From NCBI GenBank assembly GCA_013400975.1, contig WBMZ01008710.1:1-64000 (forward strand): 64,000 bases of DNA, in the 5' to 3' direction. Numbering within the stretch: the stretch's first letter is position 1; every line of letters begins with the position of its first letter. Of the stretch, positions 24,414-35,450 are shown one piece after another. The translations under genes were made by a program, and so were the position numbers. The notes under the pieces were generated by a model. It saw only the letters and a list, made by a program, of their open reading frames with translations, was not told where the DNA came from and ran no database searches. The DNA comes from Atrichornis clamosus (Eukaryota; Chordata; Aves; Passeriformes; Menuridae).

Positions 24414-24977
24414 CTTTTGCAACTTAAGAGTATTTCCCTATAAGCATGTTTTGAATCTTGGAAGAAAATTTTTATTGTTAGAATTGCTACTAAAGGTAAC
24501 TAACTTTCCTGGAAAACGCTAATTGGAAAGCACTTTTTAATGTCTTGTATTCAGGACTTAAGCCTTTTGTTGTTACCTCCAGAAAAGGTCTTTATATAAT
24601 GTTCTATTTTGTAGCATATTTCAGCTCTCTGAGTTAGGCTCTAGAGTTTACAGCTCAGTTTCTTAATGTCCTGAGGTTCCAACTGAACTGACTCAACTTA
24701 ACATGGCTATCTTCCCTATTTAGTTTGAGAACTGGGTTTAATGTATATAATCAAACCCACAGGACTATGGAAAAGGCTTCAGCATAGAAGACATCTCCAC
24801 ACTGACTTTTTCCATCACAGTTGTTGTATCCACTTCAGAGACCATCTTGTCCAGGAGCTGAAATATTATGAGAAAAGATCTTTTTGTCCTGAAGAACATT
24901 GCAGTGATTTGGTGACTGATTAATGCCTAATGAAAAGAAAAATTTTCTGTCCCAGATTCCTGATTTTATGTCTTGCT

Positions 24978-24996
24978 GTTGTTGTTGTTGTTGTTG
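24978..24996. repeat. GTT trinucleotide microsatellite
   Basis: About six GTT units in a row. It lies in a 73-codon plus frame where the repeat would give a Val run, but the frame has no other coding feature. Confidence 0.9.
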
Positions 24997-26422
24997 CTTG
25001 TAACCAGTGTATAATTTTAGAACAACAGTGTCCAGATTTAATTACTTCTTTCCATTGCTGGGGTGTGTTGAAGTATGGCAGGGTCACAGTAATGTATGGG
25101 AGATCTATAAATGTGTGTCGTCTTGGCCTTCTGAGTAGGGGAAGAATGTAAAAAAAATATCTGTAGGATTTCCAGGAAAAATCAAGTTTAAAGAAGTCTG
25201 GTTAGAATCAATGACTCAAACAGCAGTACACACGGGAACAGAGCTGTGGCACAGCCTACAGCTGGCTGAGTCATCCCCAGAATGATGTTTGCATGACAAA
25301 CGTGATTTTTTTTTCTTAATGTGAGCCCTTTTTATGACATTTTGAGAATTATAAATCAGATCTGACTAACAACCTTGAATAAGCTGCCAGTTGAGACAAA
25401 TCCAAGAAACAGAGCCTAAAGATTTTAATCTCAACCAGTTTGTGTAACACTATGCATTGCAGATGAAGGAATTGATCATAAAGAAACGACTGCATAGTCA
25501 GGAAGGATTTTTACCCCTATTTGTCCTGCAGCTTGTTTTAGAACTGAGTTTTAGTCAGTCATTAAATTGATCAATCTATTATGCTACTCTCTGTCCCAAT
25601 TGCCTGATATTAGCAGTTCTGTCTACTTCACTTACAGCTTGTTTTTCTTTAATCACAATATTAACTGATTGACTTAGCTGTATGTTTGTTGAATGTTTTT
25701 AATAGTCACATCCCCAAATATCCAAAACAGAGAAGAGTAGAAAATAATTTTAAAATTCTGTTTGGTGCCTGTGTGCATCACGGAGATATATCTTACTTTC
25801 TTAAAAACCAGATTTCTAAAATACTTTAAAAAGTCTGAAAGCTCTGCATGCCCTTCTGAAAAGTTCTTTTCCATGCAGACAGAAGACATGTGGTCTTTGA
25901 TTTTCTTGTTTCTTTTTTTTTTGGCCTACGGTTGCCTTCATACACAAGCATCATTGTTGGAGTTTTCTTTTCCTAAGAAGCAGTATTTAAAAAAATCATC
26001 CTCTTCTTGAGTGCATCCATTTTAAATGCCCAAATGCAGGCCACTTCTTCCCAATTTTTCAGCATGGCTAAGTTCTGGAAACTTTCAGTTCAAATTATGG
26101 CTTCTTGAGACAAAAATCAGATGGCAGAACTGAATTTACTTTCATGATTGTCTCAGGAATTTTGGCTTAGTTTGAATAGCACCATTTGATGCTTCCCAGA
26201 TTTCAGATGGAAATATTGCAAGCAACCTCTTCCTGGTATCCTTAATTTATTCCCCATGAGGCTTTTCTCTGAAGGATCTTGGATGCCTTCCTTGTCCAAA
26301 AGTTCCTAGGCAAAGCTGTGCTATACCAAGGCACTGATGCTTGCACACCTCGAGAGTAGAATGGATGCTTTAATAGCAAATATGCAAATCATGTCACTTT
26401 ATATCTCCTCTTTTATCAACAG

Positions 26423-26511
26423 AAGATGAAGGGATCAATGTAAAGGATCAGATTCTTCAGTATTTCACTGGAGAGACTGATCCCAAGAACATAGAGCCAG
26501 AAGATAAATGA
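26423..26511 (+). other. Candidate terminal coding exon (unconfirmed)
   Basis: A pyrimidine-rich acceptor (ATCTCCTCTTTTATCAACAG) is followed by two carried-in bases and 28 codons ending in TGA. The product is strongly protein-like, rich in Asp/Glu/Lys, and includes GINVKDQILQYFTGETDPK. Such acidic composition is rare in chance translations of this A+T-rich DNA. No poly(A) signal could be tied to it, and I do not recognise the protein. It could be the last exon of a plus-strand gene or an alternative end of one. Confidence 0.25.
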
Positions 26512-26920
26512 ATTACATTGTTTGTTTATAAACAGTCCCCAAATCCAATTCCTTTCCATCCTTCATAATTTGGCTCTACTATAAGACAAATGCGAATTAA
26601 TTCATTTTGGATTCTGAACACAAATTCATAATTAAATTTTGCGTGGATTCTCTATTCTCTTAAAGTGACATTCAAAAGAAAAAAAAGTAAAAAAAAGTAT
26701 CAAAGCACATGAACCCTGGAAAACAAATTTAATGGGCACTATGGTTATCTAAGAAAGCAATGATATCCCTCAGTTGAACACAGCATCTTCCTTTCTGTAG
26801 ATTTTGCTGTTGTGCACGTTCTGAAGATCTAAAGCTGTGTTGTCTTTTGCTTCTGTGTCATTTTTGAATACAGTTTGTAGTATTATTTCCTGCCACTATT
26901 CTTTTTTTGTTACATTGCAG

Positions 26921-26983
26921 TAGTGAACATAATAGTACTGACTGAACAAGAACTGACTGCAAAGTTTCCATGTCCAAATTTTT
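26921..26983 (+). other. Candidate 63-bp coding exon (unconfirmed)
   Basis: A textbook acceptor (TTTTTTTGTTACATTGCAG) and a textbook donor (TTTTT then GTAAGTATA) enclose 63 bp. One frame is open throughout (two bases in, one base out) and encodes VNIIVLTEQELTAKFPCPNF. Length and phase are symmetric, so the exon could be skipped without a frameshift. The product is unrecognised. The splice sites are the main evidence. Confidence 0.2.
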
Positions 26984-29900
26984 GTAAGTATACATTTATA
27001 ATTGATCTAGCAGAATTACACCTTAAGAAATCATCTCTTTACATAGAAAATTCTAAACTATTTCTATGGATATCTCCTCTAGGTAAAAAACTATGTGAAG
27101 AAACCCCTCATCCTGTGCAAGCTTGGCCCCTCCTGGTGGTTCTTTTCACCCCTCCTGTGTGAAATTACCTTTGGAATGAAAACAGAAAAATGCAGTAGAG
27201 AAAATGATGTAGCTGTGAACCCTGGTATAATTTACATTAGCACTTACAATAGGCAGAGGCAGAGTGAAACTGTTAAGGATGGACCTATTTGCTGTATTTT
27301 GCTTAGACATTCCTGCTGCAGAAACATTTTTTAAACAAGAATTTTATTTTCACTAATGCTTATTTTCAATTATTTTAAAACAATTCATTAAAAAGCTTTA
27401 TAATTGAGAATATACTAACTTGACTGAATTTTCACATTTGATTACTGACCACTGCTGAGAAGCCAAGTTTCCTCCATTTGCCGTAAGTAGATGAAAACAT
27501 GACACCCGGGACTTTGGCTCTTTGACCCAACAAATAACTTGTATTCGTTCTGAGATAAAATGTTCCCTTTAGTCCTCATTTAATTACTAAATAGACTCAG
27601 TAGCCTAAACTCTTCAATCAAAACCTAACCCGAAGCCTTCATATAATTTTTCCTTCAGTTAATATCCTGCCCAAACAGGAGCTATTTGTTAGCAAGATCT
27701 CTGGTTTAATTTGTTATATTAATGTGAATAAAAGTAGGGTAGACCCTGTCCTATACTAGTTGAATATCTACCATTCTCCTAGTGCTCTTGTGGTTGCCTG
27801 CTGAGACTTGTAAGTAACATATCAGGACTTTGTTTAGGACTGCATCTGCAGCTGTATCAGCTGTATGTGATGTCTTGGCATGGATGAAATAAATTACAAT
27901 CCATCAGCACTTCTTTGCATTTCATTAGAGACTTTGTGGGAACTTCTGTTGATTTGTGAATTTAGGACTTCAATATATGATAACCAGCTTAAGGGTGTTC
28001 ATGATCTTACCAATTTCTCTCACAATTTATAGTCAGAATGAGCTGTCTCAAGTTTGTAAATTTACTTACCCATTCTCAGTGTGTAGCTGTAATATAAGTT
28101 TTGTGGGCAGTTAATACATAAGATATGTTGAATTTAGTACAAGAATTTTGGATAATTCCCATGGTACTGTGGTGTGTATGTTACCACTGTAGCAAAAAAT
28201 TCATCATTATTTCTCTCAATTAGCAGTAACTATTATGCATAATATAGCTACTGTCCTGTTTTCCTTTATTTTTTATATTTCTGGAAAATATTGTCTCTGT
28301 GAGACTATCAAACAAGTACAGTTTTTTCTTTTTCATTCTATTTCTTGTACAGGACCAAGAACCTTGTATTTAAGTAAGTATTATAAAAATAAGGAGAAGT
28401 CCAACTGGAAGATTGCATTTTGATCCAAAAATCCATAAAGAAATTAAATCTCTTAGGAGAAAGAAGCCATTAATTTTAAAGTTAAAATTCTAACAGAAGA
28501 TTTAGAGTTAGAAATAATAGATTTTTATATTAAAGCTAAGCTGAGAAATCATTGAAAACTAGGGTGCTTAAAACTTCTTAGACCTCTCTCTACCATCTAT
28601 CTTCACCTCAACAAGTTTGTGAAACATGAGTACCTAACATTTCTTAACTCTCATGTCCAAGCAAATATAGTAGGAAAAGAGTGTCTAGAACCCCAGCTGC
28701 CAACTTTACAAATAGATATCAGTGTGGAGTACAGCATGGAGACAGCTTTAGTGATCCTGATGGGTGAACTTCGAACGGGAAGATGAGTGTGTTACTGTTG
28801 CTTGATCCATCCACAGGCTTTGACACCTGCAGTCTCTTGGGTGCAGCTGATTCCCTTACACTTACTGGCTGGGCTGGATGTGCAGCTCTGAGCTGGCTCT
28901 GCCTGATGCTCTTGGACAAATAACAAAGACCCTCCCTTGTGGGCTGTGTGATTTTCAATCCTCTATCTTTTGCAACCTCTTTGTGGGATCCATCACTGAG
29001 AGCACACATGCACAGCTATCTGTCTGCTTTTGCAGAGGCAGTCAGTATTATTGCCCAGATGTCCCAGTGCCTGTGAGAAATAATTACAGGGTTGAAAAGA
29101 AGAGGGATCCAGCTTTTTGTTGATAAGACAATGTGAGGTCGGAAGAGAAAGGCAATACTTCAAGAACTCAACTTTCATTGAAGGCTCTTCCCCACGGATT
29201 GTCAGTATGATCCACAGACTCAAGCTTCAGCTGGAAGTGCCATCAGTCATGAGTACACGGGTGGCAATGTTGAGGAAGGTCTTCTTTTGGGGTTAGTAAG
29301 AAGCTCGTTTGCCTTCGGTGGAGGACTAATTTCAGTGATCTGCTTGCAAGCTGTCTCCATGTTGCAGCACTTTCAGTTCATTTTGTCTTGTGCCACATAT
29401 GAACAGCACATGGAAAATTGATTAATATGTTGTGATCTGTCTTGTAGAAAAAGTATTACATACACGTTTTTGTCTTTTCTTTAGGGACTTCATTCTTCCA
29501 AACCAACCTGGCATTTGCAGCATTTGAAAGATAGTCCTGTGCTTACTATGGTGAAGATTCTGTGGATAATAGACCTTAAGGATATGTATCTTGGAGATGG
29601 ACGTGTGTTCTTCTCCATAGAAGATTTTCATTGCAAAGGACTGAGCAAATCTGTCTCATTCCTGTCTCACAGACTATAAGACTAAAGTAAGATATTTGGG
29701 GTAGTTTTCCACTGTAGAAGCAGCAGAAAATAAATAATTTTACAATTGTCATAAGCAAGAAACAGCATGAACAGCATCAAGTATTTCTTGAAAAAAGGAG
29801 TGCTTTTCTTTAGACCAAAATATTAATTTGAAACTTGATTCTGTGATGGTAATAATATGCTATAAAATCCAAGACGTGAATCATTAAAAACCACAATTAA

Positions 29901-30535
29901 CAATGATGCAGACCTCAAAAAGGAGAGATACAACAATAGTAATTTTGAATAATAGTTTTAAAATGACAAAAATCAATGAATACTAATATGTGTAGTAAAA
30001 AAACCTCAACTGAATTAGCTGGCAAAAAGTGAACAAACAGCATCATGCCATGGCTGCTGAAAAGCTTTTGTAGAAAATAAACCAGCAAGCATACAAATGA
30101 GAAATTGCTGGTACATGTTTTGTAGTAAAGAAGAAGATGAAGTATCCCAAACTGTGTCAATTATTAAAACTAAAGGCTCAAGCTTTGACATACGATCTAG
30201 AAATCATAAATAGCACTTTCAAAGAGCAGTGTCAGACACTCTAATCTTCCAAGTTTCTTTAAACAGGAGATAAAGTTTGTAAACAAAAGCACTTCATTGA
30301 AACTTTGAACAGATCAAAGTGCAACCTTAGACTTAATAAGAAATAATAAATGCTGTTAAAATCTAACAGTGGGGGAAAGATGCATACTTAGATAAGCTGC
30401 CAGTAAACACTCAGAAATAGACACACACCTGAGCTGTTAACTAGAAGGGTTTAAATGAACATTTGGATAAAAAAGGCTGTTATTACATAACTCACCAATT
30501 CCAGTGAATTGGTTTTCCTATCTACTTGCATCACT
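26984..30535. other. Non-coding stretch
   Basis: No gene is recognised. A 21-bp segment at 28353-28373 has exceptionally good splice signals (see findings). A 64-codon open segment at 29485-29679 follows a fair acceptor but is unrecognised and overlaps an equally open minus frame. The last ~350 bp may contain unreadable upstream parts of the L1 relic. Confidence 0.5.
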
Positions 30536-31510
30536 GAATATTGATCTTAAATGTTGGACAACATTTGTTTACAAGGGCTGAAATACAGTTCTGCATTCAA
30601 AGAGCACATACAGGCACTCAAATATCTGAGACACTTCCCCGGATCATCGCAAATAATTTCCACATTGATCAGTCTGGTTTATTTCCATTGTGCATCACTG
30701 AGGATGACTTGGGTGTTTTGTGTTTGCATACCAAACAAGAGCTTGAGTTATATAGATTTGTCCACTCAACTGACTGGGTAACTCTTTGGATTTGTTAAAA
30801 TGAAAATACTTGGTAACTGTTCTTAAAAAAAAATAAATGAAAATGAAACAGAAAAAACCCCCCAAGCCCTCACACTCTTCGCTTTAGAAAGACCTTCATA
30901 AAAATTGGATTAAAAATATTGTGTAATATCCTGACCAAGTCTGTACATACTAGCAATTTAAACTCGCCCTTTTTAAAATGACACCAGGGAGCTAGACAAG
31001 GCTGTCCATTATCCGCTTTTCTTTTTGCAATTGTAATGGAACATTTAGCCTCATTTTTCAGCAACTAAGAATTGCTTCAAGGCATGAAAATTGGAAACTT
31101 CATAAATTTCGTTTCATGGTATGCAGATGACATACTGATTTGCTCCTGTAATCCTGGTCATAATCTGGCTATAATCCTGCAAACAGTGGATTGGTTTTGC
31201 ATTACCTCAGCCTTCTTTGCATCTACAGTGAAAAACCTGTTTTCTTAAAATGAATGTGCATTTGCAGAACCTACCTGACCAAAGGGTGATCAGATGAGAC
31301 AGGATCATGCCGGATACCTAGACATAATCATATGTGAGGCTAGCATCCACATATAACTAATAACCTCACTTCCCTGAGTAGAGTGGGAATTGCTCTATGT
31401 ATGTCCTTAATTTTCTTCAAACTTCCTTTGGAACTGTAAAACAAATTAATATGATAAATCTTGTGGTTTTGTTTTTCTGTTTCAGGATCTTTCTCTCTTA
31501 CTGCTGTATT
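30536..31510 (+). pseudogene. Fossil L1-clade LINE reverse transcriptase (ORF2 relic)
   Basis: A decayed non-LTR reverse transcriptase in sense orientation, reconstructed only as ordered motif fragments. In order: an ISLLN-type start (ILNVGQHLF, ~30545); a HIDQSGLF block (~30660) that corresponds to the L1 'I..DQTGF' motif; an FIK…IL…NSPF segment (~30890-30975); GARQGCPLS (30988-31014), the signature 'RGxRQGCPLSP' motif; FLFAIVMEHLA; the catalytic YADD box intact at 31120-31131; and a later segment (~31420-31500) that fits the 'GR…IKMNILPR…F' block of the thumb region. Stops and frameshifts lie between all blocks. The QGCPLS/YADD context and the spacing fit the L1 clade better than CR1 or L2. 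The copy is dead and lacks a readable endonuclease or ORF1. Confidence 0.82.
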
Positions 31511-33884
31511 TTTAAATTATTATTATTATTTTAATCTTTCCCTTTACTATGTGCAAAGGATAGTCTGTTTGAAGTCTGTTTCTTAAGCATTGTAATCACT
31601 GTTAGAAAAAGGTGGGTCAACTTCAAACCATTTTGAGGTATTTCTTATTAAAATTTTGGATGGCAGTAGCTACAGAACTGAGATTTTACTGCTGTACTAA
31701 GTGTTACACATTAAAAAAATTATAATGACAAAACCCATATGCTGAAATTACTGGTAGTTACCTGAGAACAAAAACCCTAGTTGTGGAGATGACTGAAAAA
31801 ATTCAGTGCTTTCCTTTTTGTTTATTTGCTCCTTGGGAAACTCTCAGAGTTAATTCTCAGATCTCTGTCTAATTATTTGAAAGAGCTTGAAAGATTGGAA
31901 CAGATACCCAAAATTTGGTAATGCTTTCCAAAGACCAAATATCACTTATGTCAAGGTGTTCAGCAGTTAGACCAGTCTGGTCCATTGTTGTGCTGTCAAA
32001 CAACATTAAATGTGAAATTTTCAGCTGTGCATCATACAAGCGGACCACATAATGTTACATTAGAAAGGGATAGTTGCACAGATATATTGCTAAATTATTT
32101 CTTTTCTACTATTTAACTCTCAGATTATTTTAGCAAAAACTGAGTTAAAAGCAGAGCTTTAATTTTTAGAATAGGTTTACTCTGTTTGGAATAAGACTCA
32201 ATAGTGACTCATTCCAAATATATATTGATTTTCTTTAATATATTACACAGGTTATAATTAACTCTTCAAAGAATAGCTTCGTTTCAGACAAATTTGTCAT
32301 TTAGCTGTCATAAAATATACATACCATAAAACACTAGTGTGTGACGGAGTATCCTAAATTAGCTATTTGAAAGGAGAGTGACAAAATGGAAAATTGACAC
32401 AAATGGCTTCTGCTACCAAGTTTTTAATTTAATATCAGCTGGACTACCTACCTGCTCTTTACAAATTACACTCACACATGAAAATAGTACTACCTTCTTC
32501 TGAATATATCACACAGAAAGTGAGCAAGCAAAGTTTTCTATCACAGAAAGTAAAATAATCAGCACATTAAAAAATCTGGAAAGCTATAATGTTTGTTTTC
32601 AGCTTTCACAATTTCCATAATATAGGTGATTATTTCCAGACACAAGGTACTCTATTTCAGTCCTGTATGCTTTATTCTATTTATGTGGGAGTGTAAATAT
32701 GGCGAAGACCAGATTGTAGATTGTAGGTAATAAGGATGTAAAATAAACCAGAGTCAAAATCAGGTAGTGCATATGCAACACAATACTGAGGACAGATAAG
32801 GCCACAATGCTGCTGTTTTGTTCAGTAAAGCATTTAAGTTTTTTCCCAATAGACAGGCAGGAGAACTATTCACATTGCTTATAACTTATTCTTGAAAAAA
32901 AAGTATCATCAATGACAGATGTCTTGGAGTACCACTAGTGCAAACATTAATGTATCAATAATAATCAATATAACCCTGAAAACTGTGGGAAAGGGGATGA
33001 GTTCCTTTGACAGTTACAGAGAGATACATGTGTTTTAATTATATCTGTTCTAAAGAAAATCTGAGCCACATCTAAACTTTCTGCCCTTGTGCTTTAAATA
33101 CACTTGAGGATGGCTGGACCTAATTCTTGTGGGGAGTCAAAACACACAGACAGAAACATGGCCGTTTTTTCCTGGATTCTTCTGTCTTCTAGGGAGGTGA
33201 ATGTGGTAGCAGCTGAACTATGATGTGATCTCTATGAAATGCATTGATTTTATTTCCTCAGTACACCATGGTCAAATGGAAATATAGTTTGATGCACCTC
33301 TCACTGGTAAAGCCTAAATAATGGATACATGCATTTGGGTATTTTTGCTATGTCTGTGTATCTTCTGCATAGATAGCAGCTTCAAGGCTGTTGCTATATC
33401 CCTTCCATGAACACATGTATTCTTATATTGTCCAAATGCAAAGAGAAAAAAGCATTTTCTAGCTGAGTAGCTTATGTGCCAGGTTTTTTTCTTAGTAGAA
33501 TTTGGTGCAAACTTCAGATTAAAAGTGCAGATTGACTAGTTATGATGAATTTCTCTTCTTAGTGGGAGAAACCATAAAGACTGGATCAATTCTGGTGAAT
33601 TTATCACTTTGTGTTGCTAAATTTTATTGGCTGTTGCTATTTTGAAAAAGTTGAATTTTTTTTCTTTCCTCCTTGCAAGGGCTATGATTTTAGCACATAA
33701 AGTCACAGTAGTTGATTTGAGATGTTACACATACATAATTTCTTTGGTAAGTTTTGAGCCCAAGTGTACTGAGAGTGCTAGCAGATGTAAATTAACATTT
33801 TTTTACCACTGTGGAGGTTTAGATGTCCAAGCACAATGCCACAGACCTGTTTGATGCAAAATCACTCTTAATAACAATAACAAT
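31511..33884. other. Non-coding stretch
   Basis: A+T-rich unique sequence beginning with a short ATT run just after the L1 relic. No gene or clear repeat is recognised. An 8-bp inverted repeat (TTTGGAAT / ATTCCAAA) lies near 32186-32220. Confidence 0.55.
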
Positions 33885-34440
33885 TGTATGAGATTTCATC
33901 AAGTGTGACATCTTGTCTACGTCCAAGTAGATCACGCAATAGTTAAACAGCCACTTGTGATTTATTACGTGTGTAAAACTCTGGGAGAACTCTCAGCAAA
34001 ATGTTCATTGGTAAGTCGTGCTACCTCAGTCTGTTTTGTTCATTATGTCTGCTCCTGCCTCGATGGGTTAAATTAACTTGCTATGTAATCACGACCATGC
34101 TGTTGTTTGGAATTAAGTTCCATGAGCTCTCTTCAACTGTTGAAATAATTTCACAGGCTCCATTATCAGAATTTTCCTCTGCAAGGGTAATGTTTTATGT
34201 GTCTCCTGAGTGTCCTATAAACTCCCAGTATTAATAGTGTGTTAGTGGTGATATTGATGCGTGATAGCACGGATACTGCATACGCTGTTACAATGCTTTA
34301 AGACTGTAAACCATTTTTAGCAGTGTTCTTTGCAAGGCTAAGTCTTGATAGCATAATATACCACTGCTAATTATATTGATCTAATTAATCTAATTAAATT
34401 GCAGCTAGATATGTTGTACATGTCATTTGTCTGTATTAAC
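33885..34440. promoter_or_regulatory. Possible conserved non-coding enhancer block
   Basis: The block has the texture of a vertebrate conserved non-coding element: no long open frame, no repeat, many distinct motif-like words. Near its right end (34366-34402) sits a dense homeodomain-core cluster, CTAATTA three times in about 35 bp, including the direct repeat ATCTAATTAATCTAATTA. Conservation itself cannot be seen from one genome, so the call is inference. Confidence 0.3.
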
Positions 34441-35238
34441 ATTATGTAAACCTATTCTGCTTGTCTATGCTTTTTATATACAATACCTCTTTAGCATTTG
34501 ACCAGGAAAGTGATGGTATACCTCCTGCATCTCTTACTGGTGAGAAAGAGTTGTGGTCATCAGGTGGTTTATGAGATATGGAAAGCCTGACTGTTTTTTG
34601 AACCTGGTTTTGTTTTAAGAGACAAAGGATTTTCTGTTCCTGGAGCTTCAAAAATGTCCCGTCTGCTTCCTCATTTGTTTCTATGAGCTTTGACAAAAAC
34701 ACACCTTCATTTTTTAGAATTTCTATGCATCACTTTCAACATATGACTAACAGAGCAAAGGGTCCAGAGTCACTTTTACTGGAGCAAGTGTAACATAACT
34801 GAACTGCTTTGATATTTCTCTCTTATATGGAAGAGAATGAGAAGAGGGAAAATTCACTCCTAAAGGAGCAGGTAGCTTCTTCCTGCTGCACCCCACAGCT
34901 GTTCGTTCCACCAGTTGCTCCAGAGGACATAACTTAGCAGAGGCCAGCAGTTGATTAAACAGCAAATCTTTGACTTTGTTGGCCATGGCCTCTTGTGTAG
35001 CAAAGGCTCTTTTCATAGTTGTACATATGTACAATGTACCATTGTGGTTCAAGCAATGAAGGGTAATGTAAGCAGATGGTATCTCTACCCTCCTCCTAAC
35101 ACAGGACACACACTTGAATGTCATCCAAACTCACCCTTCTCCTGGGTTTTCTTTTATCATCAATTAAATCAAAGCAAATATTCCTTCGGCATGAGCTGCC
35201 TTTACAGACTTTGTATAGTTTCTGCTTCTTGTTTTTAG

Positions 35239-35450
35239 TTCAGAGACGCACCGTCATTTTCTATTACCCCTGTCTGGCATTAGGAAGACTCACTTGGTTC
35301 AGTTGCTATCCCGAGTTTGCTGTGTCACTCTGCAGAGTCATGGCAGACCGTGCCACATTAAAGGAGGAATGTGACTATCTTCTTCCATGTCAGCTTCCCT
35401 CAGCAATTAATGCCGTCCCTGCTAATTTAGTCAAATCAGCTGAATGCTAA
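35239..35450 (+). other. Candidate terminal coding exon or relic (unconfirmed)
   Basis: A good acceptor (TTTCTGCTTCTTGTTTTTAG) is followed by two carried-in bases and 69 codons to a TAA. The later part of the product (RVMADRATLKEECDYLLP, then NAVPANLVKSAEC at the end) has balanced, protein-like composition, and the segment holds more CpGs than its flanks. Sixty-nine stop-free codons right behind an acceptor are uncommon in this base composition, though not extreme. The family is unrecognised, and it could equally be part of a conserved non-coding block. Confidence 0.22.

Larger units (their letters stand above)
19073..26422. other. Long non-coding stretch
   Basis: Mostly unique A+T-rich DNA with no recognised gene. 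Exon-like segments at 20028-20095, 20395-20429 and 21530-21619 are the only coding-like signals, and all are weak. Poly-T and TTG runs are listed separately. The region 21760-22330 has open frames but no domain. Confidence 0.5.

Noticed and set aside
29485..29679. 64-codon open segment after a fair acceptor as a terminal exon
   Set aside because: The opposite strand is equally open over most of it, and the composition is not distinctive.
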